Part shown: piece after piece, positions 8,956 through 17,422 of the stretch
Numbering within the stretch: the first letter of the stretch is position 1
Layout: each line of letters begins with the position of its first letter
Assembly: GCA_964468205.1 (NCBI GenBank)
Contig: CAYXVG010000011.1
Coordinates: 1 to 64,000 of the forward strand
DNA length: 64,000 nt
Source of the DNA: CAWELS01 sp964468205
GTDB taxonomy: Bacteria > Acidobacteriota > Terriglobia > Bryobacterales > Bryobacteraceae
Reading direction: 5' to 3'
Position numbers and translations under genes: made by a program
The notes under the pieces: model-generated
What the model saw: only the letters and a program-made list of their open reading frames with translations
Told to the model about the DNA's origin: nothing
Database searches by the model: none

Positions 8956-10140
8956 ATGGACCGACGAGCCTGGATACAGACCGCGGGAGCCGGCGCTTTG
9001 TTTGCCGGATCCGCCATCTCGAAAGAAGCCCGCAACGTAACCATCACCGGTTTGGAGACTTTTCGCGTCCACGTCAACCGGCGGGGAAACTGGGTACTGT
9101 TCCGCATGCAGACCAGTGATGGACTAACCGGTATCGGCGACGCCTCCCATGGCGGCCGGGACGATTTCAAGGTGATCAACCTCGGCAAGCAGTTCCTGGA
9201 GGCCATGATCGGCCGCAGTATCTTCGATATCGAACATCTCCGCAAGGTAACTCACCCCGAGGTGGCCAATACCGGGCGTCCCGCCGCCGTCGCCCTTGGC
9301 GGTTTGGAGCAGTGCATGTGGGACCTGCAGGGGAAGGCGCTCGGCGTGCCCGTCTATCAACTTTTCGGCGGGCTCCTACACCGGCAGATCCGCAATTACG
9401 CCAATATCAACCGGTCCACGGACCAGCGAGACCCGAAGGGCTTTGCCGCGGGCGCGACGAAGGCCATCGAAGCAGGGTTTGACGCCGTGAAACTCGCTCC
9501 GTTCGACGGTATGGCGCGGCTGACCGCTCCCGCCGCCGAATTCGAGCGGGACACACAACTCGGAGTCGATTGCATCGCCGCCGTGCGCGAGGCAATCGGT
9601 CCGGACAACGATGTCCTGGTTGACGCCCACAGCCATTTCGATACCAAACGCGGCATCGAACTCACCCGACGCCTCGAGCCGTACAACCTCTTCTGGCTCG
9701 AGGAGGTGTCACGGCCACTCGAAAATCTGGCCGCTATTAACAAGGCGGCCAAAATGCCCACGGCTGGAGGCGAGTCCATCTTCGGCGTAGAAGGATTCTT
9801 CCGGTACATCGCCGCCGGGACGGTAGATATCACGATGCCCGACATCAAATATTGCGGCGGGATGTTGGAACTCAAGAAGATCGCGGCAATCTCCGAGGGA
9901 GCGGGGTTGCTGACATCTCCCCACGGGCCGGCCAGCCCCGTCGGCAATATGTCGGCGGCGCATGTCTGCGCCACTTTGCCGAACTTCCAAATCCTCGAGT
10001 TTTCGCACGGCGAAGTCCCATGGCGAGCGGAACTCGTGGAACCGTCTGAGGACCTCGATAAGGGCCGTCTGAGGGTGCCCGACCGCGCCGGAACCGGCTA
10101 TACGCTGAACGAGCGGACCATTGCGCGCTACGCTCCATAA
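8956..10140 (+). CDS. Second exported enolase-superfamily enzyme
   Basis: A 394-aa paralogue of the preceding gene, also mandelate racemase/muconate lactonising type. The leader MDRRAWIQTAGAGALFAGSA has a Tat-like arginine pair. The barrel metal ligands are Asp223 (VLVDAHSHFD), Glu249 (FWLEEVS) and Glu273 (TAGGESIFG). A lysine follows the third strand in AVKLAPFDG, where many family members keep a catalytic base. The -10-like TACAAT at 8944-8949 lies only 6 nt before the ATG, so the transcript would be leaderless. A GTG seven codons upstream overlaps that box and is less credible. Substrate unknown; the pair suggests sequential or alternative dehydration or racemisation of acid sugars. Confidence 0.9.
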   Translation: MDRRAWIQTAGAGALFAGSAISKEARNVTITGLETFRVHVNRRGNWVLFRMQTSDGLTGIGDASHGGRDDFKVINLGKQFLEAMIGRSIFDIEHLRKVTHPEVANTGRPAAVALGGLEQCMWDLQGKALGVPVYQLFGGLLHRQIRNYANINRSTDQRDPKGFAAGATKAIEAGFDAVKLAPFDGMARLTAPAAEFERDTQLGVDCIAAVREAIGPDNDVLVDAHSHFDTKRGIELTRRLEPYNLFWLEEVSRPLENLAAINKAAKMPTAGGESIFGVEGFFRYIAAGTVDITMPDIKYCGGMLELKKIAAISEGAGLLTSPHGPASPVGNMSAAHVCATLPNFQILEFSHGEVPWRAELVEPSEDLDKGRLRVPDRAGTGYTLNERTIARYAP

Positions 10141-10265
10141 CGCCGGGAGCACAACAATCCGTTACACGCCCGCCACAAATAGAGTCACCGCGGACCCAGT
10201 GGCCGCCATATTGCTCTAGAATAGTGATACATAGGCATTTCGAGAGCCTCACGGGATAGGGCCCA

Positions 10266-11126
10266 TTGACGAATTCCAAGAAACAGCCGAACAACTATTT
10301 ACTCATCATTTTCGATAGCTGCCGCTATGACACGTTCCTGCGGGCGAAGCCGGAAACCATCCGCAAGCTCGGCAAGCTGGAGAAGCGATGGAGCTACGCC
10401 TCGTGGACGGCTCCGTCGCATTACAACTTCCTGATGGGGCTTATGCCTCACCGCAGCCCGAAACATGTCTACGCTTCGGAGTACTACAAGAAAGAGTTCT
10501 TCAAATTTAACGAGCGCCTTGGAGTGGACGGCATCGAATTCAAGTCGCTTGTGCCCCGGCTCTACCTGCCGCACTTCCTCCGGGAGAAGATGGGCTATCA
10601 GACCCACGCTAAGGTCTCACTGCCCGTACTGAATCCCCGCACCGCTATTAACCAGGGCTTCGACACTTTTAAGCTGATGGAGAAGCATAACGACATGCGG
10701 GCGATGGTGCGGGAGCTGAAGTTCGCCGAAGGCAAGCCCAGCTTCTATATTCTGAACATCGGCGAAACCCACTATCCGTACGCCCAACCCGACGAGCCCC
10801 AGAACGAGTGGCCGCGCATCAGCGGCGTGCACGGGGTGTTCAAGCACCTCGACGATCACGTTGTTGGCGGTAAACTGGTCAAAGGAAAGCAGGAGAAGTT
10901 TTTCGACAATAAGAAACTGCGTCAGTTGAAGAAGCGCCAGATCGAAGCGGTGCGCTATCTCGACGGCGTGGTCGAAGAGTTGTTCGACATCGTCCCGAAG
11001 AATACGTACATCACTATCACGGCCGACCACGGCGAACTCTTCGGAGAAGAGGGCTACTTCGGCCACGGGCCTATCATGCACGAAAAGGTCTTTGAGGTGC
11101 CATTCGTGGAAGGGAAGCTTCGTTGA
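10266..11126 (+). CDS. Sulfatase-like / alkaline-phosphatase-superfamily hydrolase
   Basis: A 286-aa protein starting at TTG (no ATG fits the conserved N-terminus). It has the sulfatase fold core: LLIIFDSCRYDTF at the first metal aspartate, SWTAPSHYNFLMG at the nucleophile position and TITADHGELFGEE plus GHGP at the distal metal site. It lacks the C-x-P/S-x-R formylglycine motif, so the nucleophile is probably Thr/Ser, as in phosphoethanolamine or lipoteichoic acid transferases. It has no signal peptide. It ends soon after the second metal motif, shorter than true sulfatases (over 400 aa). Its stop overlaps the next start as TTGA, so the two are translationally coupled. First gene of a four-gene cassette. 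Confidence 0.8.
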   Translation: MTNSKKQPNNYLLIIFDSCRYDTFLRAKPETIRKLGKLEKRWSYASWTAPSHYNFLMGLMPHRSPKHVYASEYYKKEFFKFNERLGVDGIEFKSLVPRLYLPHFLREKMGYQTHAKVSLPVLNPRTAINQGFDTFKLMEKHNDMRAMVRELKFAEGKPSFYILNIGETHYPYAQPDEPQNEWPRISGVHGVFKHLDDHVVGGKLVKGKQEKFFDNKKLRQLKKRQIEAVRYLDGVVEELFDIVPKNTYITITADHGELFGEEGYFGHGPIMHEKVFEVPFVEGKLR

Positions 11127-13267
11127 ATAAGTTCAAGAAATCGGAGAAGGTTGCAACATCCAGTTCCACGGCCGCCCTGGCCCTGTTGGCCATGGCCGTC
11201 GCCGCGGGGGTGCTGTGGCCAGGCAATGGAAATCCCGACGGGATGGAGCTTGCCTATATCGGACCTGGGGCTGGCTTTGCTTTCTTGGGTTCCTTTCTTA
11301 CCCTCCTATGGGCCTTCGTGCTCAGCATTGGGACCTTGCTCACCTGGCCCGTCCGCATGGCCTGGAAGGGAATCCGCCGGCGGCACAGCCTCAAGAACGC
11401 GCGGGTGAAGAAGGTCATCTTCTTGGGCCTGGACGGTTTGGATCCCAGGCTCACGGAGAAGTATATGGCTGACGGGAGACTGCCTAACCTCGCAAAGCTG
11501 AAGGAACAGGGATCGTTCCTCCGGCTGCGTACCACCTTCCCCTCGCTATCCCCAGTCGCCTGGTCCACCTTCGCCACGGGCGTAAACCCAGCCAAACACA
11601 ACATCTTCGATTTCCTGAACCGGAACTTGAAGTCGTACCTGCCGGAGCTGTCTTCCTCGCGCGTCAGCGGCCCGCGCCGGACGCTCCAACTCGGCAAGTA
11701 CACCATTCCCCTCAGCCGCCCGACGGTGGACCTTCGCCGAAAGAGCGAGCCGTTTTGGAAGATCCTCGGAAAGCATGAAGTTGACACGACGATTCTCCGG
11801 ATTCCGATCACCTTCCCGCCGGAAAAGTTCAACGGACGTTTGCTCTCGGCGATGTGCACTCCCGATCTGCGCGGCACTCAGGGCAGCTTCTCATTCTTCT
11901 CCACCCAGGTGGAAGAAACCAGCTACGAGGGGGGCAGCCGCTATCCGTTGGAGCGCTCCGGCAATACAATCAGCGGCCATCTGGAGGGCCCGGACAACCC
12001 GCTGGTTCGCGGCGCCGGAAAGCTGAAGATTCCGTTCACCTTGACCCTGAACGGCAAACCCGGTCACGCGACTCTTAGGATTCAGGACGAAACGCTGGAA
12101 CTCGAGCCAGGAGAGTTCACTCCCTGGGTCCATGTCGAGTTCAGCGGCGGCATCGGCGCAAAGGCCCGCGGCATCTGCCGCTTTCTGCTCAACGGCACAG
12201 ACCCCGAGGTCACCCTCTACTCCAGTCCGATCAACATTGACCCGGAAAACCCGGCCCTGCCTATCTCGCACCCGAGCTATTACTCGGCCTATCTCGCCAA
12301 ACTACTCGGCACCTTCGCCACTCTCGGCATGGCCGAAGACACGTGGGCGTTGAACGAAGGCGCCATTAATGAGGCTGCTTTTCTGCGTCAAGCTTACCTG
12401 ACCCATGAAGAGCGGGAGAAGATGTTCTTCAGTTCGCTGGATCGGCTGCGCGAGGGCGTCGCCGCCTGCGTTTTCGACGCTAGCGACCGCATTCAGCACA
12501 TGTTCTACCGCTACCTGGAAGGACGCGCCGAAGGACCATTCGCCGACACGATCCCGAAGATGTATGAGCGGATGGACGACCTCGTAGGCCGCGCCCTAAA
12601 ATACGTGGACGACGACACCGTCTTCTTCGTTCTGTCCGACCACGGCTTCGGATCCTTCCGCCGCGGCGTGAATCTGAACACCTGGCTCCACCAGAACGGC
12701 TATCTGGCCTTGAAAGAAGGCGCCACGACGGCAGGACCGTATTTCAAGAACGTCGACTGGAGCCGCACGCGCGCCTACACATTGGGACTCGCCGGCCTCT
12801 ATCTGAACCTCAAGGGACGGGAGGCCCAGGGCATTGTGACACCGGGGCAGGAGGCTGAGGCGCTCAAAAAGGAGCTCATCGGAAAGCTCGACGAATTCCG
12901 TGATGACGAGTGCGATGACGTTGCGATCAAAAAGGTCTACTCCACCGGGCGGCTCTACCGCGGGCCATACCTCGAAGAGGCCCCGGATCTGATCGTCGGC
13001 TATAACGAGGGCTACCGGACCTCATGGGACGCGGCGCAGGGCAAGCTATCCGCTAAGGTAATTGAAGACAACTCCAAAGCCTGGAGCGGCGACCATAGCG
13101 TCGATCCTCTGCTCGTCCCCGGCGTGCTCTTCTGCAACCGGCAAGTCGACGCCGAGAACCCCGGCATTGAAGACTTGGCTCCCACGACGCTCGCGCTATT
13201 CGGTATCGAGAGACCGGGCTACATGGAAGGAAAACCAATATTTCGGTTCGCCGGCAGCCCTTCCTAG
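11123..13267 (+). CDS. Membrane-anchored type I phosphodiesterase / nucleotide-pyrophosphatase-like protein
   Basis: A 714-aa member of the alkaline phosphatase superfamily (type I phosphodiesterase branch). It has two N-terminal membrane helices (STAALALLAMAVAAG and GFAFLGSFLTLLWAFVLSIG) around an AYIGPGAG motif. The catalytic domain starts with VIFLGLDGLDP (first metal site) and has SPVAWSTFATG with the Ser/Thr nucleophile. A beta-rich insertion lies at roughly residues 250-380, and the distal metal motif is FFVLSDHGFGSF. It should hydrolyse a phosphodiester or pyrophosphate bond, perhaps in a membrane lipid or glycan precursor, but the substrate is unknown. The start is TTG, overlapping the previous stop by 4 bp, preceded by a purine-rich GAAGGGAAG. 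Confidence 0.82.
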   Translation: MNKFKKSEKVATSSSTAALALLAMAVAAGVLWPGNGNPDGMELAYIGPGAGFAFLGSFLTLLWAFVLSIGTLLTWPVRMAWKGIRRRHSLKNARVKKVIFLGLDGLDPRLTEKYMADGRLPNLAKLKEQGSFLRLRTTFPSLSPVAWSTFATGVNPAKHNIFDFLNRNLKSYLPELSSSRVSGPRRTLQLGKYTIPLSRPTVDLRRKSEPFWKILGKHEVDTTILRIPITFPPEKFNGRLLSAMCTPDLRGTQGSFSFFSTQVEETSYEGGSRYPLERSGNTISGHLEGPDNPLVRGAGKLKIPFTLTLNGKPGHATLRIQDETLELEPGEFTPWVHVEFSGGIGAKARGICRFLLNGTDPEVTLYSSPINIDPENPALPISHPSYYSAYLAKLLGTFATLGMAEDTWALNEGAINEAAFLRQAYLTHEEREKMFFSSLDRLREGVAACVFDASDRIQHMFYRYLEGRAEGPFADTIPKMYERMDDLVGRALKYVDDDTVFFVLSDHGFGSFRRGVNLNTWLHQNGYLALKEGATTAGPYFKNVDWSRTRAYTLGLAGLYLNLKGREAQGIVTPGQEAEALKKELIGKLDEFRDDECDDVAIKKVYSTGRLYRGPYLEEAPDLIVGYNEGYRTSWDAAQGKLSAKVIEDNSKAWSGDHSVDPLLVPGVLFCNRQVDAENPGIEDLAPTTLALFGIERPGYMEGKPIFRFAGSPS

Positions 13268-13315
13268 AAGGCGCCGGCGTCCGGCCGCTAAGAGCGGCCG
13301 GTACGAGGAGGCATT

Positions 13316-13510
13316 ATTCTTAGCAAATCGAACATCAAGCTGAACAAAGACCTCTTCGAGCGGGTCAAGAAGTGCGCGGAAGTGGCCGGCTATTCGAGTC
13401 CGCAGGAGTTCGTCGAGCATGTGCTCGAAAAAGAGCTCTCAAAAATCGAAGATGCCGGCTCCGATGAAGAGATCCTCGACAAGCTCAAAGGCTTGGGTTA
13501 TCTCGAATAG
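13316..13510 (+). CDS. Small ribbon-helix-helix-like protein with apparent ATT start
   Basis: A 64-aa reading frame bounded upstream by TAA at 13289. It has no ATG, GTG or TTG; the strong Shine-Dalgarno AGGAGG at 13306-13311 points to ATT at 13316 (4-nt spacer) as the start. The protein begins with a beta-strand-like SNIKLNKDLFERVKK and a helix-turn-helix-like AGYSSPQEFVEHVLEKEL, the shape of ribbon-helix-helix DNA-binding proteins. It ends in KLKGLGYLE, a tail also seen at the end of some sulfatase and TPR proteins. It sits 48 bp after the phosphodiesterase gene and 3 bp before the next gene, so it is part of the cassette. A sequencing error at a true ATG is the main alternative. Confidence 0.65.
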   Translation: MLSKSNIKLNKDLFERVKKCAEVAGYSSPQEFVEHVLEKELSKIEDAGSDEEILDKLKGLGYLE

Positions 13511-13513
13511 CTC

Positions 13514-14263
13514 ATGCTGACGGCCGCCAGTCTCTTTATCGTAAGCGCCGCGGCAGGCATCGCGCTGCTTTGGATGTTCTCGAAGTTCTCGAATCAGCGG
13601 GCCATCAAAGCCACGAAGAAACGCTTGCAGGCCCGGCTCCTTGAATTGCGCCTCTACGCGGACGATCCCAGGGTGGTGCTCCGCGCGCAGAAGGAACTGC
13701 TTTCCGAGAATCTGAAGTACTTCGTCCTCATGCTGCGGCCGGCCTTCATCGTCACCGTACCGATGGTGCTGCTGCTGATAGTCATGGACGGCTTCTACGG
13801 CCGGAGGCCTTTCCATCCCGGCGAAACGGCGGTCTTCACGGCCAAGACCAGCAGTCTTTCGCCGTCGAGCGCAGCCGAGCTTGCTGTCCCCGAAGGCGTG
13901 GAAGTGGAGTCTCCGGGAATCAAGGCTATTTCGGAGCGGCAGGTCTCCTGGAGAATTCGTGCGGCAAACGCGACCGAGGGCGCGATTCGCGTCAGCGTTG
14001 ACGGCGCCCAGGTAGAGAAGTCGTTCGCTGCCGAATCAGGTTCGCTCTACCTGGTGAACCGCCGCGTCGCGAGCCTGGCGTCGTGGCTTCTCTACCCGGG
14101 CGAGCTACCCCTCGGAGGCGGTCGGTTTGAATGGGTGGAGGTCCGGTATCCACCGGCGGATGTCTCCTACTTCGGTCTGCGCTCTCACTGGCTCGTCTGG
14201 TTTGTCGTCTTTTCAATGGGCATCGCACTTCTGTTCAAGGGCCGGTTTGGCGTAACAATCTGA
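13514..14263 (+). CDS. Oxa1/EMC3-like integral membrane protein
   Basis: A 249-aa membrane protein. TM1 is SLFIVSAAAGIALLWMF. It is followed by a charged helical hairpin (about residues 28-75, rich in K/R/L/E), and TM2 is FIVTVPMVLLLIVMDGF. A roughly 100-residue beta-rich extracytoplasmic domain then leads to TM3 (WLVWFVVFSMGIALLF). TM1, cytoplasmic coiled coil and then TM2/TM3 is the layout of the Oxa1 superfamily (YidC, archaeal DUF106, EMC3/TMCO1). That assignment is my inference from topology, not a confirmed match. It starts 3 bp after the RHH-like gene, and its 3' end overlaps the convergent gene at 14185 by 79 bp. Confidence 0.7.
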   Translation: MLTAASLFIVSAAAGIALLWMFSKFSNQRAIKATKKRLQARLLELRLYADDPRVVLRAQKELLSENLKYFVLMLRPAFIVTVPMVLLLIVMDGFYGRRPFHPGETAVFTAKTSSLSPSSAAELAVPEGVEVESPGIKAISERQVSWRIRAANATEGAIRVSVDGAQVEKSFAAESGSLYLVNRRVASLASWLLYPGELPLGGGRFEWVEVRYPPADVSYFGLRSHWLVWFVVFSMGIALLFKGRFGVTI

Positions 14264-14994
14264 CCGGAGTTCGCTACTTCACATCCCTTAGCGAGTGCTG
14301 CCTCCTCTCCGGCCGCCAGATTGCTGATTACGGCCGCCAGAGTCACCCACGAGAGTATCCCCAGCAAATACGTCACGCCAACTTGCAATCCCCGCAGCAT
14401 GGCCCGCAACAGGAAGCTGTCGACACTCGACAGCATGAGGAGCAGGGCGGAGGGAAGATAGGTCACCACGAGCAGACAAGTGACGGCAAACCAGTAACGC
14501 TGGCTGAAGATCACTTCAATGGCCGCCGGCCGGGAGAATCTGCCTCCCGCCGCTTGGCTCAACAGCGGCAGCAAGGCAAACAGGCAGGCTGCGCCAATAA
14601 TCCAAACCCACACCCCGAGCAAGGAACTGATCCAGGCGAACAGAAACACCAGACCCGCCACCCCCACGGCCCACGGCGCGAAGTAATGCAGCCGCCGGAG
14701 AACGGGCAAATAGGGCACTTCCTTCACGCCCGGGTGAAAGGTGGCGAAAGTCGCCGCCTGAAGCCAGCACAACAGAACAGCCGTCGGTGCCAGCACCAGC
14801 ACCGAGTTGATGATGTCCTTACTAGATGAGCCGTTCAGGACAAACCAGGAATAGATGACAAAACCCAGAAAGGCGTTGGCTGTCAGGTTGGCCGTTAGTA
14901 ACTGTTGCCGCTTGAAAGCGGCTCGAACACTGTTCACCAACATGGCTTGGGCCGAATCCATGACGTGAATCCCCGCGGCAAGCTGGTTACCCAT
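14185..14994 (-). CDS. Multi-pass membrane protein of unknown function
   Basis: A 269-aa protein with about six predicted membrane helices, for example ANAFLGFVIYSWFVL, VLVLAPTAVLLCWLQAA, WAVGVAGLVFLFAW, VWVWIIGAACLFALLPLL, FAVTCLLVVTYLPSALLLML and LLGILSWVTLAAVISNL. The cytoplasmic loop between helices 2 and 3 (FHPGVKEVPYLPVLRRLHY) is the most distinctive part. I cannot place it in a family; a Yip1-like role is conceivable but unsupported. The last 26 codons overlap the convergent cassette gene. The frame permits starts at 14994 and 14961; both precede the first helix. Confidence 0.65.
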   Translation of the reverse strand: MGNQLAAGIHVMDSAQAMLVNSVRAAFKRQQLLTANLTANAFLGFVIYSWFVLNGSSSKDIINSVLVLAPTAVLLCWLQAATFATFHPGVKEVPYLPVLRRLHYFAPWAVGVAGLVFLFAWISSLLGVWVWIIGAACLFALLPLLSQAAGGRFSRPAAIEVIFSQRYWFAVTCLLVVTYLPSALLLMLSSVDSFLLRAMLRGLQVGVTYLLGILSWVTLAAVISNLAAGEEAALAKGCEVANSGQIVTPNRPLNRSAMPIEKTTNQTSQ

Positions 14995-15124
14995 GCCCTA
15001 CTGGGCGTCAAGGACGCCAACTGCTAAACTAAGTCGCAGACCAGAGTGGGGCGCCGGCAAACAAGATTGCACGGAACTGCCTCCTCGTTCTCTATCGGAC
15101 CGTATCCGGTCATACTTTAGTGGC

Positions 15125-16003
15125 ATGCAGGGTTCCTCCGTATTGATTCTCGGTTGTGGCTTCACCGGAGAGCGTGTCGCCCGCACGCTGCTCAGCCGCG
15201 GGGTATCCGTCAAGGCCACCTCGCGGGACCCGCGGCGCCTGGCCAGTCTCAAATCTCTCGGAGCCGCCATTCGTCGGATGGATGTGCTTGAACCCGAGAC
15301 GCTCGTGAAGATTGCCCCGCCGCATCCCTCTCAACGTCTCGCCGTACTCCACTCCATCCCCGTCGTCCGCGGACCGCATGGAGACGTGGACCCGACTCCG
15401 GCTCTTCTGGAGACGCTCGGCGGCTCCATCGGCAGGATTGTCTATCTGTCGACCACAGGGGTCTACGGCGACACATTCCACGTGGATGAGACAACCCGCC
15501 CCGCCCCGCGTGGCCGTTCCGCTGGTCTCCGCGTGTCGGCCGAACGCGCTGTGCTCGATGGCCCCTGGTCCGCACTTGTTCTCCGGCCGGCGGCAATCTA
15601 CGGGCCGGGCAGGGGAGTCCATGAATCGATGCGCAAGGGCGTCTTTCGTCTGGCCGGCGCGGGCGACAACTATGTAAGCCGAATTCACGTCGATGACCTC
15701 GCAGCCATCACCACGGCAGCTCTGCTCTCCCGCGTTACGGGCGCGTTTCCGGTCGCCGACGACGACCCCTGCACCTCTTCTGAAATGGCGCACTTCTGCG
15801 CCGAACTCCTCGGCGTCGATCTCCCGCCGGCCATCCCTGCCTCCGAGGCCCATCGCACACGGCGTGCCAATCGCCGGGTTGATGGTTCGGCAATTCGAAG
15901 AATCCTTGGCGTTGACTTGCGGTACCCCTCCTATCGCACCGGCGTACCAGCGGCCCTGCAGGCCGCTAGCGCCCAGCCTCCCCCTCCTGAAACGCTAGAA
16001 TAG
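15125..16003 (+). CDS. NAD(P)-dependent epimerase/dehydratase family protein (YeeZ-like)
   Basis: A 292-aa atypical extended short-chain dehydrogenase. ATG 15125 begins right before the nucleotide-binding strand (SSVLILGCGFTGERVA); the frame extends 44 codons upstream but without recognisable sequence. VYLSTTGVYGD is the family's serine-containing block, and YVSRIHVDDLAAIT is the usual late motif. The canonical YxxxK is replaced by a serine-rich stretch, as in the YeeZ group. A CATACT box ends 8 nt before the ATG and no ribosome site is visible. It lies 12 nt before the decarboxylase, so the two are likely co-transcribed. The substrate may be a nucleotide sugar. Confidence 0.8.
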   Translation: MQGSSVLILGCGFTGERVARTLLSRGVSVKATSRDPRRLASLKSLGAAIRRMDVLEPETLVKIAPPHPSQRLAVLHSIPVVRGPHGDVDPTPALLETLGGSIGRIVYLSTTGVYGDTFHVDETTRPAPRGRSAGLRVSAERAVLDGPWSALVLRPAAIYGPGRGVHESMRKGVFRLAGAGDNYVSRIHVDDLAAITTAALLSRVTGAFPVADDDPCTSSEMAHFCAELLGVDLPPAIPASEAHRTRRANRRVDGSAIRRILGVDLRYPSYRTGVPAALQAASAQPPPPETLE

Positions 16004-16015
16004 GATCGGTTCACA

Positions 16016-17410
16016 GTGGATAATCCAAACCTCTCCTCCGAAGAATTCCGCAAATATGGCCACGAAGTAGTCGACTGGATCGCCAACTATCTGAGCGGCA
16101 TCCGGGAATACCCGGTGCTGCCAGCGGTAGAGCCTGGCGAATTGACCGGCCGCCTGCCGGGCGCCGCGCCTGAATCCGGTGAATCCATGGAGGACATACT
16201 CAAGGACTTTCGCGAGCTGATCGTCCCCGCCGCGACGCACTGGAACCACCCGCGCTTCCACGGTTACTTCTCCATCTCCGGCTCTACCCCGGGCATCCTG
16301 GCCGAAGCCCTAATCGCCGCCCTCAATATGAACGGGATGCTGTGGAAGACCTCGCCGGCGGCGACCGAACTCGAGCAGGTGACGCTCGGCTGGCTCCGCC
16401 AGTGGCTGGGACTGCCGGAAAGTTTTTTCGGCGTGATCTTCGACACCGCTTCGGTGGGAGCTCTCCACGCCATTGCCGCCGCCCGGGAGGCTGCGGATCC
16501 GGAAGCGCGGCAGGCCGGACACCGGCGGCCCCTGACACTGTACACCTCCGAGCACGCACATTCCTCGATCGAAAAGGCGGCGATCGCCGCGGGAATCGGG
16601 CAAGACCTGGTCCGGAAAATCCCGGTGGACGAAGACTACCGTATGCGAACCGGCGCCTTACGGGAAGCCATCCGGGACGATTTCGCCGCCGGCCGCCAGC
16701 CTTTCTTCGTCGCCGCCACCACCGGCACGACGTCGGTCACCAGTATCGACCCGGTGCCCGCGATCGCTGGGATCTGCGAGGAACACTCCCTCTGGCTTCA
16801 CGTCGACGGAGCCTATGGGGCTTCGGCCGCCGTGGCGCCGGAACTCCGCCACGTCATCGACGGCGTTGAGCGCGCCGATTCGCTCGTGGTGAGCCCCCAG
16901 AAATGGCTCTTCTCGCCGATGGACCTCAGTGTCTTCTATACCCGGCGACCCGATGTATTGCGTCGCGCCTTCTCTCTGATACCGGAGTACCTGCGGACTA
17001 CCGAAGACGAGAAAGTGCTGAACTACATGGACTACAGCCTGCCTCTGGGCCGCCGCTTCCGCGCCTTGAAGCTCTGGTTTATCATGCGCCGTCTCGGGCG
17101 CGAGGGTGCTGCCTCCATCATCCGCAACCACGTTAGCTGGGCCAACGAGTTCGCCGAGCATCTCAAGCGCGACGGCCGGTTTGAAATCGTAGCTCCCACT
17201 CCTCTCTCGCTCGTCTGCTTCCGGGTAAAAGGCTCCGATGAACAAAACCAGCGTCTCCTGGAAGCCATCAACGCAACCGGCGCGGCTTTCTTGTCTCACA
17301 ACGTGATGGATGGCCGGTTCGTCATCCGGTACGCCATCGGGAATATTCAAACCACCAGAGAAGACGTGGAGGCCGTGCTAAGTCTAGTACTCAGCGCCGC
17401 GGGCGCATAG
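16016..17410 (+). CDS. PLP-dependent group II amino-acid decarboxylase
   Basis: A 464-aa pyridoxal-phosphate enzyme of the aromatic-L-amino-acid/glutamate decarboxylase family (group II), which removes CO2 from an amino acid to give an amine. It starts at GTG with the conserved opening FRKYGHEVVDWIANYL. The cofactor aspartate is in WLHVDGAYGAS and the Schiff-base lysine in SPQKWLFSP. WNHPRFHGYF matches the substrate-channel block of aromatic amino-acid decarboxylases. Length is normal. A TAGAAT box lies at 15996-16001, so it may also have its own promoter inside the epimerase 3' end. It ends 12 bp from the convergent histidine kinase. The exact substrate (Trp, Tyr, Phe or DOPA) cannot be determined. 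Confidence 0.92.
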   Translation: MDNPNLSSEEFRKYGHEVVDWIANYLSGIREYPVLPAVEPGELTGRLPGAAPESGESMEDILKDFRELIVPAATHWNHPRFHGYFSISGSTPGILAEALIAALNMNGMLWKTSPAATELEQVTLGWLRQWLGLPESFFGVIFDTASVGALHAIAAAREAADPEARQAGHRRPLTLYTSEHAHSSIEKAAIAAGIGQDLVRKIPVDEDYRMRTGALREAIRDDFAAGRQPFFVAATTGTTSVTSIDPVPAIAGICEEHSLWLHVDGAYGASAAVAPELRHVIDGVERADSLVVSPQKWLFSPMDLSVFYTRRPDVLRRAFSLIPEYLRTTEDEKVLNYMDYSLPLGRRFRALKLWFIMRRLGREGAASIIRNHVSWANEFAEHLKRDGRFEIVAPTPLSLVCFRVKGSDEQNQRLLEAINATGAAFLSHNVMDGRFVIRYAIGNIQTTREDVEAVLSLVLSAAGA

Positions 17411-17422
17411 TGGCTTTCGGGA

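Noticed and set aside
13289..13315. A normal start codon for the RHH-like gene upstream of 13316
   Set aside because: The in-frame codons from the TAA at 13289 to 13315 contain no ATG, GTG or TTG, and the AGGAGG lies inside this stretch.
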